55,524 nucleotides of DNA, taken from assembly GCA_021736475.1 (NCBI GenBank), contig JAIPFV010000006.1:1-55524 (forward strand). The letters are read 5' to 3'. Positions within the stretch are counted from its first letter, which is position 1; each line of letters opens with the position of its first letter. The translations under genes and the position numbers were made by a program. Positions 1 to 9,108 of this stretch are shown in pieces. The notes beneath the pieces were generated by a model. That model was given only the letters and a program-made list of their open reading frames with translations, made no database searches and was not told the origin of the DNA. Source of the stretch: Spirochaetia bacterium (GTDB lineage Bacteria; Spirochaetota; Spirochaetia; DSM-16054; Sediminispirochaetaceae).

Positions 1-240
1 AATGGCAGCACAGGCCTGCCGCATTCTAATGTCGGTTACCCTGGTTGAAATACCCAGCTCTGTGGCACCCATGCCAATAGCGCCTGAGCTTACCAGCAGT
101 ACCTGATGGTCCTGTTGTACCAGTTCGGCAATCTGTCCACTGATGAGGTCCATATAAGCGGTGTCCAGTGAATTTTCGGTTGTTATGAGGTTAGTTCCGA
201 TTTTAATAACTATTCGTTTGGTGGTGCTAAAGTCCCTCAC
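1..240 (-). CDS. proB: Glutamate 5-kinase, N-terminal part (runs off the window edge)
   Basis: First enzyme of proline biosynthesis; phosphorylates L-glutamate to gamma-glutamyl phosphate. Reading leftwards from a GTG at 240 gives about 80 residues containing the amino-acid-kinase start RIVIKIGTNLIT and the loop LVSSGAIGMGATELG, both typical of ProB. The GTG overlaps the proA stop codon by four bases (GTGA), so the two are probably translationally coupled in a proA-proB operon. The C-terminus, including any PUA domain, lies outside the window. Only the start is visible, but the family call is safe. Confidence 0.9.
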   Translation of the reverse strand, partial: MRDFSTTKRIVIKIGTNLITTENSLDTAYMDLISGQIAELVQQDHQVLLVSSGAIGMGATELGISTRVTDIRMRQACAAI

Positions 241-1595
241 CCATTTTCCTCCCCAGGCTCTTCCAAATTCAGGGAGCGATGGAGGAACGTACGGGCATTT
301 GGTCCACTGTAATCAGCTGCTTTCTGTCCACTACCGTACAGCCTCCATTTATAGATAACCAGCCCTTCCAGACCAACCGGTCCACGAGCGTGGATCTTGT
401 TGGTGCTTATTCCCACTTCGGCCCCTAGACCGAATCGAAACCCGTCGGAGAAACGGGTACTGGCGTTCCAAAACACATCCGCCGAGTCAACCAGATTCAT
501 AAACTGCTCCGCAGCTTGCTGGTCGGCAGTCACAATCGCATCGGTATGACCCGATCCGTAGGTATTGATGTGTTCGATCGCCGCATCCAAGCCATCGACT
601 ATTTTTACTGCCAGAATCTTATCCAGATATTCAGCGGACCAATCCTCGGGCTGTGCAGGTTTTACCTCTATATAAGCGCGGGTCCGCTCACAGCCCCGCA
701 ATTCGGTACCGCGGGCATCCATTCGCTCCTTCAAAGGAGGTAGAAAATCGCCGGCCACTGATGCATCCACCAGCAGAGTTTCCAGAGCATTACAAACCGC
801 TACATATTGATTCTTTGAATCGTCGGCCAGCTCAACCGCCATCGGTATATCCGCCCTTGAGTGAACATACAGGTGGGTAACTCCGTCCGCGTGACCGAGC
901 ACCGGAATATTGGTGTTATCCATTATATACCTTACAAACTGATTCGATCCCCGCGGGATTAACAAATCTATGTGCCGGTCTAGGCCCAGCAGAGTTTTTA
1001 CATCTTCCCGGGTTTCTATAAGCTGAATCCAGCCGGCCGGTATTCCGGCCGCTTCGGTGGCGGCGGCAATAATCTCCGCCAGCACCCGATTGGTCTCCAG
1101 GGCTTCGCGACCGCCCTTCAGCAGTACCGCATTCCCGCTTTTTAAACTGAGGGCTGCCATTTGTACAAGCGCATCGGGGCGCGACTCGAAAATCATGCCT
1201 ATCACACCGATGGGACAGGTTACCTGAAAGAGACGTAAGCCTTCGTCCAGCTCACGCCCGCTCAACACTACTCCCACGGGATCCGACTGCCCGGCTACTC
1301 CGCGCACTCCCTGACAGGCTTGGTCAATCTTCTCCCCCTGGAATTTGAGCCGTTTTAAGAGCGGGGCCTCAAGTTGTTGCTGTTCAGCACGCGTGATATC
1401 GGACTGGTTTGCAGACTCTATTTTATGACGATGCTCCAGCAAAGCCGCTGCAATAGCCTCGAGGGCGGTGTTCTTTGCCGCCGTAGAGAGGCTTGCACAG
1501 CGTATTTGTGCCTGTTTGGCCTGGGTGGCCCTCTCTTGAATACTCACGAAATGCGCCTCCTTATGCCTTTTCATTGTATCCACTACCCCGCGCAC
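237..1595 (-). CDS. proA: Glutamate-5-semialdehyde dehydrogenase (gamma-glutamyl phosphate reductase)
   Basis: Second step of proline synthesis; NADPH-dependent reduction of gamma-glutamyl phosphate to glutamate semialdehyde. The 452-residue product is slightly longer than usual and spans the aldehyde-dehydrogenase fold. It has the segment FESRPDALVQMAAL, the GGREALETN loop and the catalytic cysteine in YVAVCNALETLLV (about residue 268). An internal ATG at 1574 gives a 445-residue protein closer to family length; neither start has a strong ribosome site, so the start is uncertain. The gene is divergent from the ABC importer and overlaps proB by four bases. Confidence 0.95.
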   Translation of the reverse strand: MRGVVDTMKRHKEAHFVSIQERATQAKQAQIRCASLSTAAKNTALEAIAAALLEHRHKIESANQSDITRAEQQQLEAPLLKRLKFQGEKIDQACQGVRGVAGQSDPVGVVLSGRELDEGLRLFQVTCPIGVIGMIFESRPDALVQMAALSLKSGNAVLLKGGREALETNRVLAEIIAAATEAAGIPAGWIQLIETREDVKTLLGLDRHIDLLIPRGSNQFVRYIMDNTNIPVLGHADGVTHLYVHSRADIPMAVELADDSKNQYVAVCNALETLLVDASVAGDFLPPLKERMDARGTELRGCERTRAYIEVKPAQPEDWSAEYLDKILAVKIVDGLDAAIEHINTYGSGHTDAIVTADQQAAEQFMNLVDSADVFWNASTRFSDGFRFGLGAEVGISTNKIHARGPVGLEGLVIYKWRLYGSGQKAADYSGPNARTFLHRSLNLEEPGEENG

Positions 1596-1659
1596 ATGTC
1601 CAGCCGTCTGTCACTCTTCGTTCAGCTTCGCCAGGAGGGTCAGCGCTTGCTCGCTGTGG

Positions 1660-1692
1660 TTGACATCCCATTATACATTATTGTATATAATG
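1660..1692 (+). promoter_or_regulatory. Promoter with overlapping AT-rich dyad before the FecBCD-type importer
   Basis: A TTGACA box lies at 1660-1665, with TATATA at 1684-1689 (18-bp spacer) or TATAAT at 1686-1691 as the -10. An imperfect inverted repeat, CATTATACA at 1669-1677 against TGTATATAATG at 1682-1692, fills the spacer and the -10. This is the usual place for a metalloregulator such as Fur to repress. The dyad is seen; the regulator is a guess. Confidence 0.55.
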
Positions 1693-1731
1693 AGAAGTAG
1701 GAAATATCAATTTCACTCCAAGGGAGCTGTT

Positions 1732-2868
1732 ATGAACCGAGAATCGAGCATCTATATAATTTTAAGAAACCTGTGTAAAGGCCTGTGCGGGGGCCTGCTA
1801 ATTGGTGCCGGTCTGCTGATCCCGCTGAATGCTGCGGCTGAACCGGCCAACCACTATCCAGTCACCGTCGAAGACTCACTGGGCAATGAATTTACCATGG
1901 AAGAAGCACCCCAGCGGGTTGTACTGGCCGGGAAAGCGACCCTAATTACCGCAAATGCATACTACCTGTTTGAAGAGGCCCGCAATAAGGTCGTTGCCAT
2001 TGGAAAAACTAATCAGGGTTTGGGAAATTTTCTTCCTCATCTGGATAAGAATTTCGAAGATGTAACAGAACTTTCCCATCAGGTAGGCCCCGAACAGGTT
2101 ATGGCTCAGAGACCGGACCTGGTTATTGTCAAAGACTTTATGTACAAACGCCTGGGATCACCTCTGGCTAAATTGGGAGTTCCCGTGTTGGCCTTAAACC
2201 TGGAAAGTGCCTCAGCCTACGAACAGGATATCCGCACACTTGGAAAAGTACTTAACCAAGAAGCTCGTGCAGAGGAGATTTTAACCATCTATGATGAGCG
2301 GCTCTCCGAACTTGAACAGATAAGCGATTCGATTCCCGAAGCTGAAAAACCACGTGTCTTGATGCTGTATTACAGTGTTCGCGGCGGTGATACGGCCTTT
2401 AATATACCTCCTAAAAACTGGATGCAGACCTTTCAGGTTGAGGCAGCCGGGGGAACCCCTGTGTGGACCGATTCAAACCTTGGAAGCGGCTGGAAAACGG
2501 TTAACTTTGAACAGATCGCCGCCTGGGATCCGGATACCATCGTGATAACCAGCTATAACAGCGCTCCGGATAACTTTTTTGAAGATATTGTCAGCAGCCG
2601 TAAATGGCAGCAACTGAGAGCGGGCAGAGAGGAACGGGTGTATGCGTTTCCAGCCGACTTTTACAGCTGGGCACAACCGGACGTGCGGTGGATACTGGGG
2701 GCTCAATGGCTGGCTTACACCCTGCATCCGGATTCCTTTTCACATTTGAACATCAAGGCCGAGGTACGCAGTTTCTACCGGGAGATGTACGCCATCTCCG
2801 ATAATAGTATCGATTCGCTGGTTATGCCGCGGCTCAATACAGCCCTTGAAAACAATGCACCCGAATAG
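1732..2868 (+). CDS. Periplasmic binding protein of an iron/cobalamin/molybdate-type (FecB/TroA-like) ABC importer
   Basis: Solute receptor of a class-III helical-backbone importer. I chose ATG 1732 because AGGGAG sits five bases upstream and a signal peptide follows directly (hydrophobic core, then cleavage near NAAA-EP). The 378-residue product has the expected opening (VTVEDSLGNEFTM, QRVV), the linker region VGPEQVMAQRPDLVIV and the C-terminal YSWAQPDVRWILGAQWLA stretch seen in metal-chelate and MolA-like receptors. It heads a three-gene operon with its permease and ATPase. The ligand cannot be read from sequence: ferric chelate, haem, cobalamin or molybdate are all possible, and the many molybdenum enzymes nearby make molybdate worth testing. 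Confidence 0.87.
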   Translation: MNRESSIYIILRNLCKGLCGGLLIGAGLLIPLNAAAEPANHYPVTVEDSLGNEFTMEEAPQRVVLAGKATLITANAYYLFEEARNKVVAIGKTNQGLGNFLPHLDKNFEDVTELSHQVGPEQVMAQRPDLVIVKDFMYKRLGSPLAKLGVPVLALNLESASAYEQDIRTLGKVLNQEARAEEILTIYDERLSELEQISDSIPEAEKPRVLMLYYSVRGGDTAFNIPPKNWMQTFQVEAAGGTPVWTDSNLGSGWKTVNFEQIAAWDPDTIVITSYNSAPDNFFEDIVSSRKWQQLRAGREERVYAFPADFYSWAQPDVRWILGAQWLAYTLHPDSFSHLNIKAEVRSFYREMYAISDNSIDSLVMPRLNTALENNAPE

Positions 2869-2879
2869 TCTAAGATAAT

Positions 2880-3902
2880 ATGCTCGCAACCCTTCGTCGC
2901 CAGCGCAGAGGACTGGTCATTTTGTTGGTTCTATTGGCGGTCACTGTGGTGCTTGCCGTTCTGACGGGACGCTACCCCAGCCCCGGGCTTATCTCTCCGG
3001 CCCAGCTGCTTAAAGACCCTCTGGCTCAAAGCCTGGTGCTCAACCTGCGGCTGCCGCGCATAATCGCCGCACTGCTATTAGGCTCGGGATTAGCCGCTGC
3101 CGGCTTAGTATTCCAGATGATCTTTGCCAATCCTTTGGTAGAACCGGGCTTTTTGGGAGTCAGCCAGGGAGCGGCCTTCGGCGCATCAGTCAGTATAGTC
3201 GCATTTGCCCCGGCCCTTTGGATTATTCAGCTCTCTTCCGCCCTGTTCGCACTAATCGGCTTGGCAGTTTCCTATATTATGGCCCGTCACTTTCATTTTG
3301 GCGGCTGGGTGCTGCGTCTCATTCTTGCAGGTATCGCCGTAAGTGCCCTGTTCTCTTCGGGAATAGGAATTGTAAAGTTCGTGGCCGATCCAATGAGCCA
3401 GCTGCCGGAGATTACTTTTTGGATGCTCGGCGGACTGTGGAGCGTTGATTGGCAACAAACCCGCTCCATTCTGCCGGTGTGTATCATTGGAATCACTCTT
3501 TTGCTGGGATACCGCTGGCGACTAAATTTGCTGTCGATGGACGACCGGACGGCCTTTTCACTTGGGCTGGCACCCTTCCGGGAGCGGCTGTTGCTGCTGG
3601 TTACCGCCACGGCGGTCACCGCGGCAACTATCTCCATCAGCGGCATCGTCGCCTGGGTCGGCCTGATAGTACCGCACATCGCCCGCCGCCTGTTCAGCTC
3701 CGACGGGCGCTACGCCTTGCCCGCCTCAATGATCATTGGCGCTATCTACGTAGTGGTCTGTGATACCCTGGCCAGAACTGTGCTGGATGGAGAGATTCCC
3801 CTGGGAGTTTTAACCAGTTTTATAGGTGCAGGACTGTTTTTAGTACTGCTTAGCAAGAAAAGAATCAAAAAGGGAAAATACCGTGGCGAATCTACTCCTT
3901 GA
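2880..3902 (+). CDS. FecCD-type ABC importer permease
   Basis: Membrane subunit of the importer begun by the preceding binding protein, 340 residues, with the many hydrophobic helices of the FecCD/BtuC family. Family marks visible are LRLPRIIAALLLGSGLAAAG, the NPLVEPGFLGVSQGAAFGA loop, GIVAWVGLIVPHIARRL (coupling-helix region) and the end EIPLGVLTSFIGAGLF. It begins 11 bases after the receptor gene and its end overlaps the ATPase start by 20 bases. As with BtuC/FecCD systems it probably works as a homodimer. Confidence 0.93.
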   Translation: MLATLRRQRRGLVILLVLLAVTVVLAVLTGRYPSPGLISPAQLLKDPLAQSLVLNLRLPRIIAALLLGSGLAAAGLVFQMIFANPLVEPGFLGVSQGAAFGASVSIVAFAPALWIIQLSSALFALIGLAVSYIMARHFHFGGWVLRLILAGIAVSALFSSGIGIVKFVADPMSQLPEITFWMLGGLWSVDWQQTRSILPVCIIGITLLLGYRWRLNLLSMDDRTAFSLGLAPFRERLLLLVTATAVTAATISISGIVAWVGLIVPHIARRLFSSDGRYALPASMIIGAIYVVVCDTLARTVLDGEIPLGVLTSFIGAGLFLVLLSKKRIKKGKYRGESTP

Positions 3903-4662
3903 AATACAGGATATTAGTTACCGCTATCGAATGAACACGACCCCGGTACTGCAGAATCTTTCAATGAGTATCGAAAAGGGTACGGTCAACACAATTCTCG
4001 GCCCCAACGGAGCCGGAAAATCAACCCTGCTGGACATCTGTTTAGGCTGGAAAGAACCGGAAACCGGTCGAATTCTGCTGAACCAACACGATATTTCCAG
4101 TTTCAGTCGCCGCCAGATGGGGCGCTGGATGAGTCTGGTTCCCCAGGATGAGCAAGTGCGTTTTGACTATACTGTATTAGAGTATCTGCTGCTCGGGAGG
4201 GCTCCCTACCTGTCGCAGCTTGAAATGCCGGGGCCGGAGGATGTAGATATCGCCCGCAGGGCGCTGGAAAAGGTGGGTTTACAACAGCTGCAGGAGCGCC
4301 CCGCCTCTAAGCTCTCCGGCGGAGAACACCAGCTGTTGATGATAGCCCGGGCTCTGGTTCAGGAGCCTCACATTCTGGTGCTGGATGAGCCAACCAGCCG
4401 GCTGGATCCGGGAAACCGTCAGAGGGTGGTCAGATTACTCAAAACACTGCTCAAGCACGGTGTCACTATCCTGTTCACAACCCACGATCCGACCCTGGCT
4501 GCGGACATATCCACCCATGCACTCCTGCTGAAACAGGGAAAGGTACTCCATGCCGGTCCGGAGGAGGAAGTACTCACCAGCAGCAACCTCTCCCAACTGT
4601 ATGGAATCAGCATGGAGGTCCTTCGGAGGGAAGATAAAACTATCGTTTTTTCCACCCACTAA
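3883..4662 (+). CDS. ABC importer ATPase (FecE/BtuD type)
   Basis: Energises the FecCD-type permease. The start is a GTG inside the end of the permease gene. The 259-residue protein has Walker A GPNGAGKST (about 40-48), Q-loop VPQDE, signature LSGGEHQ (144-150), Walker B ILVLDEP (about 164-170) and H-loop TTHD. The order receptor-permease-ATPase and the overlaps imply a single transcript ending at the hairpin at 4682-4706. The only odd feature is a strongly hydrophilic C-terminus. Confidence 0.94.
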   Translation: MANLLLEIQDISYRYRMNTTPVLQNLSMSIEKGTVNTILGPNGAGKSTLLDICLGWKEPETGRILLNQHDISSFSRRQMGRWMSLVPQDEQVRFDYTVLEYLLLGRAPYLSQLEMPGPEDVDIARRALEKVGLQQLQERPASKLSGGEHQLLMIARALVQEPHILVLDEPTSRLDPGNRQRVVRLLKTLLKHGVTILFTTHDPTLAADISTHALLLKQGKVLHAGPEEEVLTSSNLSQLYGISMEVLRREDKTIVFSTH

Positions 4663-4681
4663 AACCAAAGAAGATAAACAG

Positions 4682-4706
4682 TTTCAAAAATCGAAGATTT
4701 TTGAAA
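4682..4706. terminator. Bidirectional terminator-like hairpin between the importer and ade
   Basis: Perfect 11-bp arms (TTTCAAAAATC and its complement) with a GAA loop between two convergent genes. The stem is AT-rich with only two GC pairs, so it is a weak candidate. Confidence 0.5.
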
Positions 4707-4716
4707 TACCAAGCTG

Positions 4717-6474
4717 CTATTTTACTGACACCTCGGTAAAGGAAAAACTCCGCGTATCGAATAGCCCCATATCGGTCAGCTTCAGCTCCGGTATTACCGG
4801 CAGGGCCAGAAAACTTAAAGTCATAAAGGGATCAAGTTCATTGTTTACACCCAGTTTTTCAATTGCAAGCGGGTACATTTTGCTCAGTTTTCGGCTGACA
4901 TATTCCGGCGTTTCATCGGACATCAGACCGGCAATCGGGAGCTCCAGGGTAGCCAGGATCTCACCATCCAAAGCCATTGTAATTCCCCCGCCAACCCGTA
5001 TAAGCTCCTGTACTGCAGCGTACATATCCCGATCGTTTTCCCCAATGACAATGATATTATGCGAATCATGGGCGATGGTGGAGGCAACTGCCCCCCGGGA
5101 AAGTTTGTAGTTTTCAACCAGGGCAATCCCAATGTGCCCGGTAGCCTTATGCCGCTCAACAACAGCCATTTTCAGCACATCCAGCTTATTATGATACTCA
5201 AAACAGCCCTCGGCATCACGCTGGATTTTGCGAGTTGCCTCTTCGGTAATTAAACTGTGGGACTGCAGTCGGATAACTCTGGCAATATCGGTTTCCAGAT
5301 GCAGCTTGAATTGTTCTACCGGAAATTCCTTTACATTGACGGTTGCACTTACCTTGGAAATATCGGCATGGGGAACCTCAAATTCGGCTTTAAGTGAAGC
5401 GGCAACCCTTTTCCCGCCTACATACACCTGCTGTACATTGAAACGGGTCAAATCATCCACCATTACAATATCCGCCCGGTACCCGGGCGCCAGAGCTCCC
5501 CGGCCTTCCAGGCGGTAGGCTTCGGCCGAATTGATGGTCGCCATTTGAACCGCAGTGATCGGATCTATCCCGCGCTCAACGGCCAAACGCAGGTGATTAT
5601 CAATATGCCCTTCTGCTAAAATATCCTCCGGCTGACGGTCATCGGTACAGAACATGCAGCGTCTGGAATTATGGGCATTCACTCCGGTTATCAAATCCGG
5701 CAGATTCTGCGCCGCAGAGCCCTGTCGAATAAGACAGTACATACCTACCCGCAGACGCTCGCGCATTTCATCCAGAGTGGAGCTCTCATGATCACTGGCT
5801 ACCCCGGCAGCCGCATAGGCATTCAGTTCCTTGCCCAACAGCATTGGGCCATGACCGTCGATCATCTTTCCCCGTGAAATCGCCAGCATAATTTTATCCA
5901 GGATCCCATCATCACCGGATAAAAGGGCCGGATAATCCATGACCTCACCTAGACCGAGAACCCTCTCTTTCTCAAACAGGCCGGCTAACTTGTCCGCATC
6001 CAGTACTGCTCCCGCATTCTCAAATTCCGTAGCAGGCACACAACTGGGCAGCATAAAGAAAACCTCCAGCGGTAGTTCCCGACTGGCATCCAGCATGTAA
6101 CGGATACCCTCGACACCACACACATTTGCAATCTCGTGGGGGTCGGCAACAATGGCGGTAGTACCGTGGGGTACAATCGCTTTTGCAAATTGGCCCGGAG
6201 AAGTAAGAGAAGACTCAATATGCACGTGTGCATCTATTAGTCCGGGTATCAAATAGCGTCCATGGGCTTCGACCTCCTCCACCCCTTCATAGGCGCCAAC
6301 TCCTATTATCACTCCATTGTCTACGGCCAAATTTCCCTCGATCACTTCATGGGAAAAGACGTTCACTACCCGGGCCCCTTTAAAAACCAGCTCAGCCCGT
6401 TTACGGCCAGTGGCAACTTCAATTCTTCGCTTCACATCTGCTTTGTTTATGTTATTTTTGGCTGCTGTCTGCAT
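4717..6474 (-). CDS. ade: Adenine deaminase
   Basis: Converts adenine to hypoxanthine and ammonia, the entry of adenine into xanthine/urate metabolism. ATG 6474 is chosen because GGAGAG lies just upstream; an upstream extension to 6555 has no support. The 585-residue amidohydrolase has metal ligands in GLIDAHVHIESS (His83 and His85) and the family motif PHGTTAIVADPHEIANVCG. It ends with the long C-terminal domain (GGITMALDGEILATLELPIA region) that marks Ade proteins. It is divergent from an AzgA-type permease, and its promoter region carries tandem RCAACA repeats shared with the other purine loci. Confidence 0.95.
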   Translation of the reverse strand: MQTAAKNNINKADVKRRIEVATGRKRAELVFKGARVVNVFSHEVIEGNLAVDNGVIIGVGAYEGVEEVEAHGRYLIPGLIDAHVHIESSLTSPGQFAKAIVPHGTTAIVADPHEIANVCGVEGIRYMLDASRELPLEVFFMLPSCVPATEFENAGAVLDADKLAGLFEKERVLGLGEVMDYPALLSGDDGILDKIMLAISRGKMIDGHGPMLLGKELNAYAAAGVASDHESSTLDEMRERLRVGMYCLIRQGSAAQNLPDLITGVNAHNSRRCMFCTDDRQPEDILAEGHIDNHLRLAVERGIDPITAVQMATINSAEAYRLEGRGALAPGYRADIVMVDDLTRFNVQQVYVGGKRVAASLKAEFEVPHADISKVSATVNVKEFPVEQFKLHLETDIARVIRLQSHSLITEEATRKIQRDAEGCFEYHNKLDVLKMAVVERHKATGHIGIALVENYKLSRGAVASTIAHDSHNIIVIGENDRDMYAAVQELIRVGGGITMALDGEILATLELPIAGLMSDETPEYVSRKLSKMYPLAIEKLGVNNELDPFMTLSFLALPVIPELKLTDMGLFDTRSFSFTEVSVK

Positions 6475-6510
6475 ATACTCTCCAGTCCTATTCAAATTAA
6501 TTGTTGGTCT

Positions 6511-6554
6511 AGTATAATCTATGTTATAGGATATTTCCACAACAAACCGCAACA
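6511..6554 (-). promoter_or_regulatory. ade promoter region with tandem RCAACA site A
   Basis: Reading leftwards, TATACT (complement of 6511-6516) is a plausible -10 for ade without a good -35. Just upstream lie ACAACA (6539-6544) and GCAACA (6549-6554), start to start exactly 10 bp. A -10 with a poor -35 next to a tandem site is typical of activator-dependent promoters. Confidence 0.5.
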
Positions 6555-6610
6555 TAAAGGAAACAAGATTTTAAAGGGGTGGATAATCGATAATTTTTTA
6601 CATATAACGC

Positions 6611-6661
6611 GCAACATTTTGCAACATCATACTTGTAAGAATCAAAATTCAGGGTTACAAT
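6611..6661 (+). promoter_or_regulatory. Purine permease promoter with tandem RCAACA site B
   Basis: TTGTAA (6633-6638) and TACAAT (6656-6661) are separated by exactly 17 bases and face the permease gene. Directly upstream sit two identical hexamers GCAACA at 6611-6616 and 6621-6626, again 10 bp apart. I looked for a purine riboswitch in this leader and found none. Confidence 0.6.
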
Positions 6662-6699
6662 CGATTGAACAAAAAACTCAATTGATAGGAGTTCGTGTA

Positions 6700-7986
6700 A
6701 TGGAAAAACTTTTTAAACTGAAGGAGCATAATACTTCAGTCAAAACAGAAGTGGTAGCTGGAATTACCACATTTCTTACCATGGCCTACATCCTGATAGT
6801 GAATCCGCAGATTCTCGCAAACACAGGAATGGACATGGGCGGTGTGTTTACTGCAACTGCACTCTCAGCAGCAATTGCTACTCTCGTGATGGCTTTTGCA
6901 GCAAACCTTCCGTTTGCCTTGGCACCGGGTATGGGCCTGAATGCCTTCTTCGCCTTTACGGTTGTACTGACCATGGGATACTCATGGCAGTTTGCACTGA
7001 CCGCCGTTTTTCTTGAAGGTATAATTTTTATTGTTCTTACCCTTCTGAATGTACGCGAGGCAATCATCAACAGCATTCCAAAGAATGTGAAAAGGGCCAT
7101 CTCCGTCGGTATAGGGCTTTTTATCGCCTTTATCGGTCTTCAGAATGCCGGACTCATTGTAAATGACGAAGCTACCCTGGTGGTACTGGGCGATGTAACC
7201 AGCCCGGTCACTCTACTGGCAATTATCGGTCTTTTAATTACCGGTGTGCTGCTGGCCTACAAGGTTAAGGGATCCCTGCTGATTGGTATCGTGGCTACAA
7301 CCATTATTGGTCTACCCCTCGGAATCACCAGCCTCCCCTCAGGCAGCTGGGCTCCTCCTTCGTTAGCTCCGGTTCTCTTCCAATTTGATTTCTCCCAGGT
7401 TTTCACCATTGACATGCTGGTTGTACTGTTCACCTTCCTGTTCGTGGATATGTTCGATACAGTCGGCACGCTAATAGGTGTTTCAACTAAAGCAGGACTG
7501 ATTAATAAAGATGGAAGCATCCCCAATGCAAAGGGCGCTCTGTTCGCCGATGCTATCGGAACCACTTTAGGTGCGTGCATGGGAACCAGTACCGTTACCA
7601 CCTATGTAGAAAGTGCAGCAGGTGTTGCTGAAGGCGGACGAACCGGTATGACAGCCTTCACCACTGCAATCCTGTTCCTGCTGGCTCTGTTTGTCAGCCC
7701 CCTCTTCCTGATGATCCCGGGAGCTGCAACCGCACCGGCACTTGTTTTGGTTGGTCTGTTTATGATGTCTCCGATTATCCACATCGATTTCGAAGACTAC
7801 ACCGAAGCCATTCCGGCCTTCCTTACCATTATTATGATGCCTCTGGCCTACAGCATTGCCGATGGTATTATGTTTGGTATGCTCGGCTACGTTGCTCTTA
7901 AACTTCTCAGCGGCAAATCGAAGGACGTGAACTTTATTACAATCATTATTGCGATCGTCTTCCTGATTAAGTTTATCGTCGGCTAA
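6700..7986 (+). CDS. AzgA/PbuG-type purine (adenine/hypoxanthine/guanine) permease
   Basis: Proton-coupled nucleobase importer of the AzgA branch of the NCS2 superfamily. ATG 6700 has AGGAG eight bases upstream; the longer open frame to 6262 runs through the promoter and is not used. The 428-residue product shows the family start TEVVAGITTFLTMAYILIVN, the loop PFALAPGMGLNAFFAF and the later VDMFDTVGTLIGVSTKAG and ALFADAIGTTLGACMGTST segments. Transmembrane helices run nearly throughout. Pairing with adenine deaminase suggests adenine or hypoxanthine as substrate. A strong hairpin terminator follows. Confidence 0.93.
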   Translation: MEKLFKLKEHNTSVKTEVVAGITTFLTMAYILIVNPQILANTGMDMGGVFTATALSAAIATLVMAFAANLPFALAPGMGLNAFFAFTVVLTMGYSWQFALTAVFLEGIIFIVLTLLNVREAIINSIPKNVKRAISVGIGLFIAFIGLQNAGLIVNDEATLVVLGDVTSPVTLLAIIGLLITGVLLAYKVKGSLLIGIVATTIIGLPLGITSLPSGSWAPPSLAPVLFQFDFSQVFTIDMLVVLFTFLFVDMFDTVGTLIGVSTKAGLINKDGSIPNAKGALFADAIGTTLGACMGTSTVTTYVESAAGVAEGGRTGMTAFTTAILFLLALFVSPLFLMIPGAATAPALVLVGLFMMSPIIHIDFEDYTEAIPAFLTIIMMPLAYSIADGIMFGMLGYVALKLLSGKSKDVNFITIIIAIVFLIKFIVG

Positions 7987-8018
7987 GAACCCGCAAAAAA
8001 AGTCTTACAAAGCAAATA

Positions 8019-8056
8019 GGCTAAGAGAGGATAAATCCTTCCTCTCTTAGCCCTTT
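8019..8056 (+). terminator. Rho-independent terminator after the purine permease
   Basis: GGCTAAGAGAGG (8019-8030) pairs perfectly with CCTCTCTTAGCC (8041-8052) around a 10-base loop, followed by a short T-rich tail. Confidence 0.75.
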
Positions 8057-8194
8057 CATATAACCGGAATAAACCAACTACTAAACAATCAGTTCTTATT
8101 TTGGTAAGTTTCCATTTAATCAGATTTTCAGCATAAAAAAACCCTGACAAATATTCCTATGAGTATAACTATCAATTAGAATTGTTTTCGTTCC

Positions 8195-9076
8195 TCAAGA
8201 CCTTCTGCGACCTTCTAAAATCTCGTTATAGTAATGTTCTTTACGCATATCCTCAAGATCTTTCAAGGCATCAACAACTTTATCACCTAAATAATTAGCA
8301 ACCCCAAGTATCAATGCATTGGATATTGCTAATGGAACCAAGGACGAATTAAAATATCCTAACTGGCCTCTTCTGCCATAAAGAATAAGAGGCCCTACAT
8401 TAACAATTGGTGGCATCAGCGTATCGGTAACCAAGCCCATTTGAATTCCTTTCTCCCCGAGTACTTCAGTCAAGCGACGAAAATCGATTGACGGTTTATA
8501 AAAGGAAAATAATAAAACAAAATCCTGCTTTTCTACTCTAAGAAGATCTTCAAATAATCGAATTCCTGAAGAAGAAATAATCTGAGTTTTCAACTTAAAA
8601 CGATTTAAACGAAAGCACATATGATCAGCTAAAGCTCTATTAGGACCATTTCCATACACATGGACAGTATTACAGGTACTGATAAGCTCAACAACCTTCT
8701 GGAAGACCCGTTCATCTACACTATATACTGATTCTTCTAAAAATTTTAATTCTCTTTCAGTAATACTCTTGTAGGAAAAGCTAAGCTCTTGATCATCATT
8801 GATAGATCTTTTTATCCGCTCAGCCGGTGTTAAATATTTCGAGTAATAGCTAACTAGATCGTTTTTAAATTCTGTAAAACCTGAATAGTCTAAACGCTGG
8901 GCAAACCGTACTATAGTAGCTTCGCTGCTACCGATTGCTTTCGAAAGATCAGAAATTGAAGAAAAGATAAACTCATCGTAATGAGCCACGATATAATCAG
9001 CAATCTTTTTATGCTGCTTTGAAAAAGAATCGTATTCCTCGGTCAATCTGTTGAAGGACTTAATAAATTCTTCCAT
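8195..9076 (-). CDS. RpiR-family transcriptional regulator (HTH plus SIS domain)
   Basis: Sensor-regulator that normally binds a phosphosugar. ATG 9076 is preceded by GGTGAT. The N-terminal HTH_6 domain (residues about 1-75) contains the recognition segment IGSSEATIVRFAQRLDYSGF. The SIS domain (about 115-250) contains VHVYGNGPNRALADHM and the FSFYKPSIDFRRLTEVL region. It is the last gene of the leftward phosphohexomutase unit, 123 bases after it, and is the only regulator in the locus. A perfect dyad and two TGMAA-N6-TTKCA-like sites lie directly upstream, consistent with autoregulation. Confidence 0.9.
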   Translation of the reverse strand: MEEFIKSFNRLTEEYDSFSKQHKKIADYIVAHYDEFIFSSISDLSKAIGSSEATIVRFAQRLDYSGFTEFKNDLVSYYSKYLTPAERIKRSINDDQELSFSYKSITERELKFLEESVYSVDERVFQKVVELISTCNTVHVYGNGPNRALADHMCFRLNRFKLKTQIISSSGIRLFEDLLRVEKQDFVLLFSFYKPSIDFRRLTEVLGEKGIQMGLVTDTLMPPIVNVGPLILYGRRGQLGYFNSSLVPLAISNALILGVANYLGDKVVDALKDLEDMRKEHYYNEILEGRRRS

Positions 9077-9108
9077 TCGTATCACCATTTTCTATAAATT
9101 CGTAGTTT

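Noticed and set aside
4550-5110. 186-residue open frame crossing the end of the importer ATPase gene and the antisense of ade
   Set aside because: It spans two certain genes and a terminator and shows no family resemblance.
6475-6699. Possible purine riboswitch before the purine permease or ade
   Set aside because: I searched the leader for the conserved loop-loop and junction sequences of purine riboswitches and found neither; the promoter elements and repeats explain the region.
6262-6699. Longer N-terminus for the purine permease
   Set aside because: The extension overlaps the ade start and the divergent promoter, and family length plus AGGAG support ATG 6700.
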